Shown here in pieces: positions 25,196-37,373 of a stretch of DNA of 64,000 bases. The position numbers were made by a program, and so were the translations under genes. How positions within the stretch are numbered: position 1 is the stretch's first letter; each line of letters begins with the position of its first letter. Under the pieces are notes generated by a model that was not told the DNA's origin, did no database searches, and saw only the letters and a list, made by a program, of their open reading frames with translations. This DNA comes from Laccaria trichodermophora. Its lineage: Eukaryota; Basidiomycota; Agaricomycetes; Agaricales; Hydnangiaceae. The stretch covers positions 372,001-436,000 of the forward strand of contig JACTVC010000032.1 in assembly GCA_018417955.1 (NCBI GenBank). Direction: 5' to 3'.

Positions 25196-27014
25196 TCATT
25201 CTTTTTTGTGTTCACGTCCTGGTAGCGATAGGAAACGTCCTACGGAACGCCACCATACCAGAATACACGTGATTGCTAATGTAGCACCAAGTGCGACGTG
25301 TATCAGGATGGGTCTATTGAACGAAGCGAATCGTCCTTCTCTTTCCACGATCTGGGTCACTCCTAAGAGATTTTCGCTTATCCGGATGAGAGTGGCAGAT
25401 AGCCCAAAGAAGGCCAGCAGTTTCCAAGAAGGGATGACTTGTTTCCATTGAAAACTTTGAGGCGGAGAGGAATTTGCGAAGAATTGGATGACGAAGGCGA
25501 GACAGTATACGATACGAGCAGAGAGGTTGATAACGTTGGCATAGACCAGAGAAGCATCTCCAATGTCTAAGCTATACAAAAAGATAGCAGTCGAGATATA
25601 GACCACGGAGAAGCCGATCATCCACCTGTATCGTGGTTAGCACCCTGCTTTGAAGACCCAAAAGACTGACACTAACCGACTTTGCTTGTTGAGGTCTGCC
25701 GGCGTGGCTACACTTGATAAAAACGCTTCTAAACCACCATTGAAGGCAAGGACAGGTATATACCACACCCATGCTGCCAGCACGGTTGGGGCGCTAGTTG
25801 CAAGGTACTGCGGAGGAAGGAGTATTGGGAGGAGTATCGGTAGATATGCTGTCGCAAAGATTACGAAGATCAACGAAAACGAGGTTTGGACAGCGAGTAA
25901 GGATAGAAGCGTGGCAGACGACTGCTTCAAGGCTTCAGCTTTGATTTTGCCTTTATTATCAGTAGCGGAGATGGTTTTCGAGAAAAACACGCGAAGGGTT
26001 TCTTCGGTTGGCTGGAATACAACGCGGGCAATGAGAGAACCTGGAGAGCCGTATAAGTTTTTGTTACATTTAGGAATTGTCATGGCTGACCGTAATTAAC
26101 AGCGATGGCGTAGCCACCTTGATCTCGTAGAGGGCTATACCACGACAAAACCATTTTATCACCTTCCGTTAGAAAGTGTTTGATAACAGATTGCGACATC
26201 ATCGTCAGTGCAAGTTTCAAGAGGTTTCCATCCAACAGATCGTCGCGTCTGCCATCGTCAATAGGCAAGTAGTATTGTGAAGGAGACGAGAACATACTGA
26301 TCAACTTTCGGCCACAAACACTCGGTTCCAAAATGGGAGAAGTAAGCCAGAAAAAGAGTGGTGGCGTATGCCAATTGGCCAATGGCGAATGCCAGGAGAG
26401 CAAAGTTGCCTTGTCCGCTCCTCGCATCGAGTAGCAGCACAAGAAAGGTGACGACACTCTTAATTGTGATACTTAACCCTTCTGCCCGCACTCGTACGCC
26501 GGTCAACAGCCGGGACATAGCTCTTCTCAGCAAAATTTCAATGGGGTTGTTTACATACGACGGAGATGGTAACGTACGTGTTGTGCATTGGCTCACTCAA
26601 CAACTCTGTAAATGCTGCCAACGCGTACAGTGAAATAGCCATATTGAAATGTGGTTGCGCTTTCATTTCTTGGCTGGAAAATCGGGCGTACAAAACAGAA
26701 GTCCCAAGCGCAAGGGGAACGCCTAACATGATAGGAAGGAATGTCAAGTTCATTCTTTTCCTCATGGTGTCTGAGCTGTCCTTATTGACGCGAAGAAGTG
26801 CAGTACGCACGCCCTCGCGACTGAGAAAGAGAATAGTGCTTAGAATGAGTTCGAATTGGATGGCTGCTGCTCCGAATGCGCTTGGAGAGGCGAGGCGGAA
26901 TAAAGCTTGATTCAAGATGAATGTGAATAAGCGGGAGAAGAGTTGTAAAGCCATCAGAGAGGAAATGGACGAGAGTGAGGACTTGATAAGTGGGTCTTCC
27001 GTCGTCGATGCCAT
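25196..27014 (-). CDS. RFT1: RFT1-type lipid-linked oligosaccharide translocation protein
   Basis: The exons encode a polytopic membrane protein with the RFT1 pattern. It opens with SSLSSISSLMALQLFSRLF and FILNQALFRLASPSAFG, then REGVRTALLR, SEPMHNTYV, LLKLALTMMSQSVIKHFLTEGDKMVL, GGYAIAVNYGSLIARVVFQP and a C-terminal membrane segment. The basic end REHKKE suits a multi-pass ER membrane protein. RFT1 is needed for N-glycosylation and was long proposed to flip Man5GlcNAc2-PP-dolichol. The start MASTTEDP (27012-27014) is the family start. It is convergent with FIG4 and followed upstream by the SAP gene on the same strand. Confidence 0.9.
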
Positions 27015-27265
27015 TGTTACCAGATTGTTACCGTACCAGCGGTGGTGGCGGAAGGTGAGAGTAAGTGACGCGTTCTTGCATGAGATATGTTTACAGCCTG
27101 TAAAATACAGTACTAAGTACAAATTCTGTAGACATAGAGAGCGGAGGACATGACTATCGTGAACTATCATAAAAATCATCCAGGCCAATAGGTAGAAAAA
27201 AATCAAGAACGACAACAAAAGCAAGAAGAGAGCAATAAAGTTAAATATATAAAAGACTTCCCGTC

Positions 27266-28597
27266 TCAATCTACCTCCGCAGACATCAACGCCATCCTAT
27301 CCGGCGTCGATTGCACATCGCCCTCTGTCTCTCCCGGACCAATCGTCAGTCGCTGTTGTCGGAGGAACGTCTTGGAAAACATTTCAGGTGCTCCCGCGAT
27401 TGCCTCAGCAAAAGCAAAGGCTAATCCAACAGATGCGTTGAGCACGCGCCATCTAAATCCCAGAACGTCAAAACCTAAACCAACGGTCTCTGTTGGGGAA
27501 TCAAATGGGTACGCGATTTGAGCAGCAAGGCGAATGATAGCAGCTGTCAACGGGTCAAATGGTGCAATCGGGTTTGGCGGTGAGCTATCGGGTTGAGACC
27601 GCGAGGCTTGATTGACCGGGTTGAAAGATATGAGATTGCCGACAAAGGCAGGGATGATAAGCGTGGGCAAAGCCCAGTGTAGAATGACTTTCCAGAAAGC
27701 TGCAGTCTGGAATGTGGTCCAAGGAGGATATGTGAGTGGGAGGATCACGTCTCCCGAAAGAGGTAACTAAGAGTTATTGCTCAGTGGCTGAAAGTCTGAG
27801 AAGGATCGTAGCCTTACTTGTGTAGTTTTCCATGGAATTATTACATATAGTATGTATAATATCTCGCATAGAGCTGTTAACGACCAGATATTGCGAGAAT
27901 TAGATAAGAACTGACAATCGTTAGGACGATCAAGGGAAAATTCTTAGCTTACGCTTACCTCGCGGGTTGCGATAAACATATCAGCGCCATTCCGTAGGAT
28001 TTCATTTTGTTTGATTTGCTGAACCGATATGATTTTGTCCTGTGGGCGAGGAGAATCCTCGATAAGGTTCGTGTTCGTCGTCGCTGGCGGTGGTATCGGG
28101 CTCTCAAAAGGCGTCGAGTCTGACTCTTTAAGGGGTGACTGATTCGGCGAGCTGTCTGCCGGGGAAATTGGGTGCTTGAGGAAAGTAGAAACGTCGCGAA
28201 GGTCTTTAATGGGTGTGGATTCGCGGATTGAATCCAAAGCGGCTATGCGGCGACCTACAACTGTCCTTGATTTCTCTGAGTGCACGACCGAGGCATCCGC
28301 GATAGGGGGAGCAAAACGCCCGCTAAACGCGTCATTATTGAGTGTTCTTTAAACAGTTTAATCATGAGCGACTCACCTAGTAGGCGCTGGCTGAGGCTGG
28401 ACGCTTCGTTTCCTCCTGCCGAACAAACCAGTGAACATAGGTTCATCTTCAAGTGTTGCCTGGTGGTTATCGAGATGTCTTTTAATTCTTATTTGAATTT
28501 CTTCTTTAGTTCCTTGGTCACTTAATCTGAGGGCATTGGCAATTTCTTGCAGCTCTGATTTCTTTTTGGGCTGAAGCGCGCCCGAGTATGCGGGCAT
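27266..28597 (-). CDS. SAP-domain protein with C-terminal membrane segments
   Basis: The N-terminus (PKKKSELQEIANALRLSD, then GTKEEIQIRIKRHLDNH) is a SAP domain, usually a DNA- or RNA-binding helix-turn-helix. A Ser/Pro-rich middle part (about 28280-27950) follows. Later exons carry hydrophobic segments: one near FWKVILHWALPTLIIPAFVG, one near LTAAIIRLAAQIAYPF and one near VLNASVGLAFAFAEAIAG. A SAP domain joined to membrane segments suggests a nuclear-envelope or ER protein that contacts nucleic acid. That is inference. The second exon joins at AG before 28240 in phase. I know of fungal SAP-membrane proteins of this type but no characterised function. Confidence 0.7.
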
Positions 28598-28814
28598 CGT
28601 GGTCGTGGGTAGGGTTAGGTTTCAAACATAAACAATAATCGATTCACGCGAAACTCCTGTTGTTCCTTATTTACGCGCAAATTCACGTGACCTCAATACC
28701 GCCATCATTATCACCATGCAAACCAGTTTGTACTTACGCTGTAACCATCTTTGCCTTTCTTTTCCTTACTCTCCTTCTTCCTCGTCCTCTGGCAGGATTT
28801 CTTATCTTCCAGCA

Positions 28815-29477
28815 ATGTTTCTCTTTTTTATTCTCGCAGGTTTGCTCGCAGGACAAGGTAATAGTACACCAGAATTATAGCGACCGTGAACTGACTTGAC
28901 GCGGTCAACGCGTAGTCTTCTCCTTTAGCATTACTGTTGGATCTCGCAGTTTGGCCGCTACAGAAATTTTACTGATTCCAGAGAGCCCGGTGGGACAAGC
29001 GGTGAGTGTATTCATGCCAGTAACGATTGTTGCCTCAACGACTCCTTCCAGTGTGCATCAAATTGCTCAGTGGCAAGTTCTAAGATCGCTGTTTGTGACG
29101 ATGTGGGATCCTGTCTCTGCAGCGCAGACACCGTCGCCTCTCTATTGGACTGCGAGACATGCATGTTCCACTATCTTATCAACACCAATACGCCTGCACC
29201 AGATATTCGCGCCGGATCTACCCCTGTCCTGCAAGGTATGTTTACGATATGTCAATTGTCTTGCTGCCTATCTCAACTTTTCTTCGTAGCGTACTCAAGT
29301 GCTTGTAATGCGACTGCCAACGTTGTCCTTGCGCCCAACCAGATTGCTCTGCAGCTTCCAGGAACGTGGGATGGCCCTTTTGTTGCAGTATTACCGTTTG
29401 GTGGAGCGCTCGTCGTCGTGATTTTGGGTGGCATGATTGGGATGTCAGCACTGTACATGTTCGCCAATTTGTTGTAG
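28815..29477 (+). CDS. Small secreted cysteine-rich protein with C-terminal hydrophobic anchor
   Basis: Exons 28815-28857, 28964-29001, 29052-29235 and 29290-29477 join to 150 residues. The first exon is a signal peptide (MFLFFILAGLLAGQ). The mature domain has a Cys pattern CASNC, CDDVGSCLC, LDCETCMF and a later SSACNAT. The last 35 residues are strongly hydrophobic (ALVVVILGGMIGMSALYMF), so the protein is membrane- or GPI-anchored. Similar short Cys-rich cell-surface proteins are common in Agaricomycetes and are unnamed. It is divergent from the SAP gene across 217 bp. Confidence 0.7.
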
Positions 29478-29613
29478 AGCAATGACATTGGCGTTTACAC
29501 AATTACATAAATACTATCAATACAAATTACGTAACAATTCAAAAATTCAAGCCCCGCTTGGAATCATTAGATTCCGCTGCAAATATTCGTCACATCCTAA
29601 CCATCCGTCCACC

Positions 29614-32600
29614 ATGTCCCAGTACAAATCTGCAATCCGCGCTCAACCACCCTCAGACCTTCCAGACAACCCGAAGTATCGCCAACAAGCACGCCAACTT
29701 CAAGAGCTCTTTCCTGCTTGGTCAAACGATGGTATTGTGACGCCTTATTTCCGTTGGTACTGCTCTATTCATCATTTTTTTCTCCTTCAAAAACAGACCT
29801 CCACTCGCTCCTTACTGAAGTTGGAGGTGATGTTGAGTTAGCTGCTACGAGAATTAGTGATGGTTCGTCTTTCGCTTGCATCGTCCTCCTTTGTCATACT
29901 GACATGTCACCACCAGGTGTCGCGGAACAGTGGGGTGAAGTCTCGCGTAAAAAGGACAAAAAGGCGCCCGTTTCCACTCAACCTCCAAAGGACTCGTTTT
30001 CCTCGCGGGGTGATTCTCGTGGGGGCAGAGGTGGTCGAGGTGGCCGAGGTGGGTCTGGGCGTGGTGGAGCTTCAGTTCGGGGTCGTGGTGGCCCTCCAAG
30101 AGGCGGTGCAAATGGGCACATCTCCCGCACTCAAAGTCCTCATCCTTCCTCGGCGGCTCCTGTCAATGGAACTGGTCACACGGCGTCGGAAAGTGCCAAT
30201 AAGTTAGGTGATGCATCTTCAAAGGCATCGGAGTCCCATGACCACCCGGACAGCATTACACCCTCGACTTCAGGCTGGACGGAGGCTTCGTCTTCTCAAC
30301 CTGAAACGTCAACTTCGGCTACATCAATTTCAACATCTGGCTCTGCTTGGGGTGGCACTAGTACCGCCTCGACTTGGGGGGGCGATACTGACATAAACGG
30401 GTCAACTTTATCTGTCAATGTCAGCACTCCCACCAAAGTTGCGAAATCACCAGCGACATCAAAATTGTCGTGGGCTCAGATTGCACGGTGTGTCCATCAG
30501 TTTTTTCTGTGTGTGTTCTTCGTCATTTACGCTTCTCTAGGCACCATGAGAAACCCGCCCCGCCTCCTCCAGTGGTTTCGCAAGCGCCAGCGGCATCACT
30601 TTCCACCCCTCTTGCTTCAAGCATTAACAATGAAGCGTCCGAACCAGAAGTCCAGCATGGTTGGGAAGAACCCACCACCGTCCAGACTCCTACGTGGGAC
30701 GATGAAACACCCGAGAAGCTGTCGACGTCTACCGCAGACGCGTGGCCACCAGCGACAGAACCAGTGCCGGAGGAATTAGCGCCTGAACAGTCAGAAGCTC
30801 AATTTACGGATGAGGTGAAGGAAAGCGCAGAGAACACGCCAGCCCCAGTGGAGGAAGCTGTGCCTGAGCCAAAAGTGGAGGTCAAGGCTCTTTCGCCAGC
30901 TTTAGCGACCCCCGCATTACCATCCCATGTCACTGCGACTCCATCGCCGAAACTTGCTGGCCGTTCACCTTCTGCCTCGCATAGGAGTAGTGCCCGGTAC
31001 AAGGTCACCGACCAACCTGTTGTTATGCCCAGCTCTTTCGGGTCAGGAATTGAGAAGGTCGGAATGCAGTTTGGTAGTCTCGGTCTTGGAGGTGAAAGCT
31101 TGCTCGACTCCACCCCGTAAGCCTGTCGCATTTTGATATTTTTGTGAATATGCTAACTGACTTTGGTCAGAAGTGAACTTGACACGCCCAGTGTTGCACC
31201 TGAAGCCGCCCCTCCCGCTGTTCCCCAAGCCAAACATCATGATGCCCCAGCCCCTCCACCGGTCACCGCTCCCGCCACAACTGCATCGTTAACTTCCGTA
31301 TTCCAGCAGCAGCAAGCAATACCACAACAGGCTCAACAACAATCACAGCCCTCTGCTCCTCAACAATCCACGCATCATGTCATTCCCAACTCTGTCTCGC
31401 AACCAATCCAACCGACACAACCTCAATCGACACATATTGCGGCTGCTTCCCCCATTCAACAATACACCCAACAACAAGCAGCTGCCTCGCAACATCAACA
31501 ATCTCTGGTAGGCGCTCAACTCCAGCAACAACAACATCAACATCAACAAACCCAGCCCCTACAACAGCAGCTTCCCCAACAGGTACAACCCACTCCAGCC
31601 CACCATTCATACGCTCAGCACGGACTCCCTACGCATATTGACCCATCACAACAACAACAAATCCAATCCCCTGCTCAGCAACAGCCTCTCCAAACTTCTA
31701 CTCACTCGAACTACTTCAGACAGAGCGAAACCGTACCTTCCGCACCTTATTTCCATACTTCTACACCTCCTGCCGGACAGATTCAGGATAGCCCTTATGG
31801 CTCTTTCGGCCAAGTCGGGGTACAAGGCCAACATCAACAAGGATCCTCGGTGTTCGGTTCCACAGATTACAGCTACGCTGATTCCCAGCGGGTAAGCAAG
31901 ACTTGATTTTTTCGGAGTTCCTTTACTGATCCTTTGTATTCAGGGCTTCTATGATACGTATGCCCAACAATCCGGGTTTGGGAGTAGAAGCGTACTTGGA
32001 CACGATGACGTCAAGGGTATTCCAGGGAGCCAGCAACAACCTCCCACCTCAGCCAGTCTTCAACCTTCAAGCGTTCAGGCATCCCAACAGCACGGCTCCT
32101 CGCAAACTACTGGACAGCCATCTGGCGGTCAAGGTCCTCAGCAATATCAACATCCACCTGTACCATACTATTATCCACCCTTTCCACAGAGCCAGTACTA
32201 CTCTCCTCCTTACAGCTCTGGCTACGGAGTTCCTCAGCCCTTCGTCAAATACCCAGCCATGTTTCAGCCTGGGCCCCCTGGCCCAGCCTCTGCGCCCACT
32301 CCCACAACCAAGCAGTCAGGTGCAAACGTGGGAGTAGGTATTCAACCTCAGAGCTACAACCAGGCTTTGTATCAGCAAGCAAGCTATGACGACTATCAGC
32401 CACACCCTCATCAACAACATCATCAACACCAACACCAACAACACTCACACAACCTTGGACTTAGTCAGGGTTCCGTTGGTGTCGGATCAAACGACTATGG
32501 AAAGCAGCTATATGGTCAAGGCCAGGGCGCCATGCAAGGCTTTATGGGTTTAGGAGGCCAAACAAGCGGAGGGACCAGCGGCCCCACTTCTAGTGCTGGC

Positions 32601-32957
32601 CCGCGAGGCGGCAACTCACCCGAGACCGCTTACAAACCCTACGCTGCAAAGGATGTGGGGGTTCCCTCTGCTCGCGGTTCTGGGCAACAGCAAGGAGGAC
32701 AAGTGCCAGGTCAAGCCCAGCAAGGGCCAGGTCAAGGGGTCCAGGGTGGTCCTCAAGGGCAAAGTTTCTATGGAGGGAACAGATTCGGAAGTGGAGTTGG
32801 AGGTGCGGGTGTCGGTGGAAGTGTTGGAGGGCCCCAGCAAAACACACATCACCAGCAAAGCGGCCCACAAGGACATATTGGCTACCCCCAGGGCGCCAGT
32901 GATGCCAGCTTCTACTCGTACCAGGCCGCCAGGCAGCAGCAGGGATACTGGCAGTGA
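29614..32957 (+). CDS. DEF1: DEF1-like RNA polymerase II degradation factor (CUE domain, Gln-rich)
   Basis: Six phase-consistent exons (29614-29731, 29797-29862, 29917-30487, 30541-31116, 31171-31891, 31944-32957) give 1021 residues. An N-terminal CUE-type ubiquitin-binding helix bundle (QARQLQELFPAWSNDDLHSL, then GGDVELAATRISDG) is followed by an RGG-rich stretch. Ser/Pro-rich and acidic parts and a very Gln/Pro/Tyr-rich second half come after that. The arrangement matches yeast Def1, which promotes ubiquitination and degradation of stalled RNA polymerase II after DNA damage. The conserved CUE start and VAEQWGEVSRKKDKK block support it. The second intron uses donor GTTCGT. The Gln-rich C-terminus is prion-like. 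Confidence 0.85.
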
Positions 32958-33050
32958 ATGAACTATTGCAGTAGTCTCTTCTCATCCGACTCGAATGATC
33001 TTGGTGCTTTCTTTGTGATGTTTACTCAGAGTTTCGTTGTCATACTTTTT

Positions 33051-33069
33051 CTCTCTCTCTCTCTCTCTC
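33051..33069. repeat. (CT)n microsatellite
   Basis: Nineteen bases of perfect CT dinucleotide lie in the 3' flank of DEF1, about 95 bp after its stop codon. Confidence 0.9.
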
Positions 33070-33328
33070 ATTCATATTGCTTGGTATCTCAATACTTCTG
33101 TACGTTAGCTGTGACGCGAATTGGGGCTGCTAATATACGTCTCACTCCGCAACACCTCCAAAACATATGTATATCACATACTAATCAGTCCACGAAATTC
33201 GAGATTTTCAAGGGAAGATCGTTGACTCCAGAAAATCTCTGATGGCGATTTTTAACGCTTCATTTATGTATAATTACACATACGCACATGAGTTTTGCGA
33301 TGCGCGCGTGTGGTGTTTTGAGGAGAAA

Positions 33329-33989
33329 TTACACTGCCAGAACGTTAAAAACGACGTTTTGATATGGAGCAAAAAACGCACTTTCTTGATAATCAGCAGC
33401 TAAGAGTCTACCGTGACCAAACCTATTGTCATCATTCCGCACAATGAGGAGGTAAGGAAAAACGAACAATTCTAAGACTATCTCAGGCGGAACGCGCTCC
33501 ATGAATTCGTTCGCTGGTATGTCCTCCTTTGATGCAGCACTCTCGTAGTGAGACTTGAAACACATATATTCGACGAGTTTCTCTGTAATGATGCCCCTAC
33601 AATCGTTCGGACTTTTGAGAAAAGCGTATGAATACACTGTCGCGAAGGATGCGTACCTCTCTTTCATAGAGCATATCCGCGTTTTAGCTTCCGTGTACCC
33701 ACCTGCGCGACTGAGTCAACATGACGGCCTCGAGGACAAAGTGGCGCGTTTCAAGCCCAAATGGACACTTCACTTGTTGGATCGAGCATATTCCTCATTG
33801 TACCGCTGGCCAGCGCGACTTTGCGCTTGACGAGGTACGTGAAGCCATCAATGGTCTCTAGCCGGACCCAGTCCGAATCCTTCGGCTCGACTTCAGATGG
33901 ATGTGTCCTACATTGAGAAAGTCGCGTCAGATACGCGAGGGATAAGCCCAGAAGGAGGTTCGTACGTGCATTTCGACGTCGTCTGCCAT
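33329..33989 (-). CDS. ELC1: Elongin C (Skp1/BTB fold)
   Basis: Five short exons splice to a small Skp1-like protein: MADDVEMH, then DSDWVRLETIDGFTYLVKR, KVALASGTMRNMLDPTSGYT, EAKTRICSMKERGIITEKL, VEYMCFKSHYES, PANEFMERVPPEIVLELLLAAD. This follows Elongin C block by block, including the region that contacts BC-box proteins. The fourth intron uses donor GTTCGT. In the family the chain stops soon after the LLMAANFL-type end. Here the last exon adds about 23 residues (QESAFFAPYQNVVFNVLAV type) before the stop, a C-terminal extension. Elongin C works in transcription elongation and in cullin E3 ligases; in yeast Elc1-Ela1 ubiquitinates RNA polymerase II, the same pathway as the neighbouring DEF1. 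Confidence 0.85.
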
Positions 33990-34562
33990 GATGAGTGTTG
34001 TCCAGAAGATACGATATTGTTGAGACAAACCAATGGACCTCGTGATGTGCGCGTCGTGTTTTGAGGAGAATGCCGCCGGGTTCTATTTTTGCAACGGCCC
34101 AGGGTAAGTGATAAGTACCTGCCTAAACACAAGATGTCTACCTCTTTAGAGGCTGATTTCGAGACAACTAGGATATTTGCGCTATGCAATTGCCCACCAT
34201 ACGCATTCGCGAGTATATTGGTCAGTAGATCTTTCAAATTGAATAAACGAGAGACCGGCAATCATCCCATCATGATCATAGGTTTTGCAACTAAAGTCCC
34301 CTGTCACCTCAATTGTCATGTACAACGTAGACAACCCCTTGTTTTCGATCCAACACGTTGCGCCTTATCACAACCCACGGACATATATATTTTTGCCAAG
34401 ACTCTCTCCTCAGCGCTGGTGGATCTCTATATGAATAAGTAGAAATCAAGGAGAGCCCATGATCAATCCTCTGGTATTTAGCCTTATCAACGACCTCCTC
34501 TGGCGCTTCCACGAGCGGTGGATGCTCACAACAAACGAGGACTGCCGTGGTAAACGTATAAG
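33990..34562. other. Divergent intergenic region
   Basis: About 570 bp separate Elongin C from the DUF6533 gene. Short frames on both strands show no recognisable protein. A TATA-like ACATATATAT lies near 34381. Confidence 0.4.
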
Positions 34563-36393
34563 ATGTCGGACTTCGAGCCAGGAATGTGAGTGACTTTCAG
34601 GCTATAAGGCTCGAACTTGAAACTCATCTATCTACCATATGCCAGAAGCCTTAATTACTACTTTGCCCTCGCTTCCTTCAGTAAGCCTCCCCCTTTCCAC
34701 TGATCCCCCTCAGGCCAACCTCCGATAGCAATCCTCCTGCATGAGTATCTAGACACGCTTCCCATTGAGGTCGACAGGATGTGGTATTCAACACTTCATG
34801 GCCCCAGGATGAGCTGGAACTGGGTCTCGTTCTTCTTTTATCTAAACCGCTATTTCATTTTGGTCAGCCATGGGCCTGTGATGCTAGAATTCTTTTGGAG
34901 CACCAGCAACCCCAATAAATTACCAGTACGTTCACCTCCCTGTCATTTTCCCCATCTTCCCGAATCTCCCAGACCAAAGCTCATTAACCCACAAATTTAC
35001 AGATGTCAGCCCTCTTCCAGAGCTTGGTTCCCCTCTCTAACGCCTGCCCAGCTGCCATGCCCTCCGAGAATACCATCATTACCTAGTTATCGTCATCCAG
35101 GCTATCGTTTCTTGTATGTTGTGCCTTCGGTTGATGGATCAACATTAACTTCAACATGAAGGCATGTTGATAATGCGCGTATATGTGCTATATGAACGCA
35201 GTCGCAGAGTTCTGGTGGTCCTTGTCGGAATGGCGCTCACGGCCATTTCGTTTGGTTGCGTACGTTTAACGATCATCAACGCACGGTTGAATTTACTGAA
35301 GTTTCCCATTAAACAGTGGTCAGTTCTCGGCGCGAAAAATACAACCCCAGATATGGATCCAATCCTTCCCGTGGGGTGCGCCGCTTCGCTCACGCGCAGT
35401 CAGTAAGTGCTACTCGAGCAAACATTTCGGCCTCTCGGCCGTGGGTTATACTGACACCTTTTTCCTGCTTTAGGGGAATACGTGGGTCTAATCGAGTTTG
35501 AAACTGAATTGAAGATAACAATTTTTTTTGGGTCTAGACATTGGAGCTGCGTGGGGAGGCATGCTAGTTTTCGACAGTGTAATTTTCTTCATGACTGTCC
35601 TGAAGTCTTTCCCTCTCCGTTCAAAAAACCAAGATCTAATCGCAGTGCTACTACGCGACGGCAAGTCAACTATGTCCATACTGAGGTCGTTTTTTCTGAT
35701 AATTTCCCTATTTTTTCTTCTTTAGGCACTATATATTTTAGGTGCGTCCCCCCGACACAATAATAAGATTTCGACTTATTTCGTCTCAATAGTGTGATAT
35801 TGGCAGTAAACTTAACCAATATCCTTATCCTTGTGGTAAGAAGTATCTTCTTAGCTTGGTGGTGTGGATAACTGATATACTGGGTTCCTAGCTTGGTGGG
35901 GTAAGTCAGATATATTCACTCACTGGTAAACCTGGTTTTCTGATTATTCTCCGAAGCCCTTTACGAGGAGTCTAGGTACAGTGCCGATGAACGTGTAGGT
36001 TTACTACGCTACTTTGCATACACCAAGCGCTTATACATTCGGCGTTTTCCTCACAGCATCTCCTCGGTGATGATTTCGAGACTCGTGCTTAACCTCCGCG
36101 ATCCTGCTCTTGTGCGAGGAAGACAGTCAGGAGAACCTGGTTTGAGTTCCACTGCGGGTGTTTGTCCCAATATTTCAACCATCGCCCAAACGCAATACAC
36201 ACGAGACCCAGAGGATGGATGGGTGCCTACAAATACAACTTATAAATTGTACGAGGAAAATAATGGATACAGGGACTCTGGACGACCACACGGTGCGTAT
36301 CATATTTCGATGCAAGTGACATTAGCTCAATTACGGATATTAGGCGTCCAAACCCACGACATACAGCTTATTCCTGTGAATCATCGACTCTGA
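34563..36393 (+). CDS. DUF6533-domain multi-pass membrane protein
   Basis: The gene is broken into many short exons. The order is MSDFEPG, then NYYFALASFS, ILLHEYLDTLPIEVDRMW, WNWVSFFFYLNRYFILV, HHYLVIVIQAIVS, MRVYVLYERSRRVLVVLVG and a LDIGAAWGGMLVFDSVIFF segment. A last exon begins ISSVMISRLVLNLRDP and has a long polar tail. The HEYLDTLP/EVDRMW and RVYVLYERSRR motifs define the large basidiomycete DUF6533 family of seven-helix-like proteins of unknown function. Boundaries near 34925-35060 and 35750-36060 are uncertain; the cysteine after the YFILV helix could not be placed with confidence. The stop at 36391-36393 is supported by an open last exon. Confidence 0.7.
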
Positions 36394-36538
36394 TTCTGTA
36401 TTGATATGTTCCGTGTACCCATGTAACTTATATACGGGATAGATGTGCCATGCCGTCCAGTAATTAAATGTTTAAATGTACTTGTAGCCACTCTCTAATA
36501 TTAGAATACGATGATAATTCGAAGATTTGTGCCTGGCA

Positions 36539-37373
36539 TTACAATTTATCACTCCACAACTTTGCAACGGGATCATTAATTCTGTCTCTGACCAGCGGTT
36601 CAATGAGGGTCCACACTTCGTTAGCCACGACCTCACGTTCCCGCCCAGCGTCCACGGTAACCCAGTTCGGCCTTACAGGTCCCTGAGTCTCGTTCTGCAT
36701 CTCTGATCCCAACCTTTGGAAAATGCCTCTCACCCGCGCCTGCAGTTCCTCTTTCTCGTACCGCTCCTCCCCGTATCCGCCACGCAGCTTTGCTTGTTCA
36801 GGTGCAATATCAAGGAAAAGGACCAGATCTGGCGCTGGAAGACCTATATCTGGGGATCGGCACCATTCGTAGGGAAGTTTCGGGGATGGGGTCGAGGATG
36901 GAATTCCCTCTGCTTCGCAGGGATTCTTTGGGTGCACCTTGGATGCTGAAAATGCGATCCCGGAGAAAGCGTATCGGTCACAAATGATAGGTATTCCTGC
37001 TTCCAAGAGTTGGGTTATTGATGATCTGGACATCGCAAAATTTGTGTCAGCGGGGAAGAGAAGAAGAAAAAACAGGTCGACGTACGCAAGCTCCCATCGG
37101 TTAGCGGAAAAGAGGAGATGAATAACATGGTCGTCCAGTTCCGAGTCCGAACGAAGGTATGAATCAATCATTTGGCCGATGACTGTTGTCCTATCTGCGT
37201 TTGACACAGGATCAAAAAGCGAGAAAAGACGAAATTGAACATCGGTACTAACCAGGAAATTTCATCAACTTTGCCTGAATTCCTTCGGCCTCAAGACGTG
37301 TATGAAGGAGTGACGTTTGGGTTGTCTTCCCTGACCTATCGAGGCCCTCTATGACAATGAATGGTGCGCGCAT
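36539..37373 (-). CDS. CDC8: Thymidylate kinase (dTMP kinase)
   Basis: The protein begins MRAPFIVIEGLDRSGKTTQT, with the P-loop in GLDRSGKT. It has the spliced KFPDRTTVIGQMIDSYL, HLLFSANRWE, the DRY motif ICDRYAFSG, and the LID-type region GGYGEERYEKEELQARVR. It phosphorylates dTMP to dTDP for DNA synthesis. Between the DRY helix and LPYEWCRSPD there is an in-frame, Pro/Ser-rich insert of about 20 residues (VHPKNPC to SPK) that is uncommon in the family. It begins with GTGCAC but has no matching acceptor, so I do not call it an intron. The start ATG at 37371-37373 fits the family. The gene is divergent from IMPDH. Confidence 0.9.

Noticed and set aside
33296..34070. A similar sequence (GTGTTTTGAGGAGAA with a GCGCGT just before it) on both sides of the Elongin C gene.
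   Set aside because: Only about 25-30 bases match imperfectly; this may be chance or a short ancient repeat and I cannot support an element.
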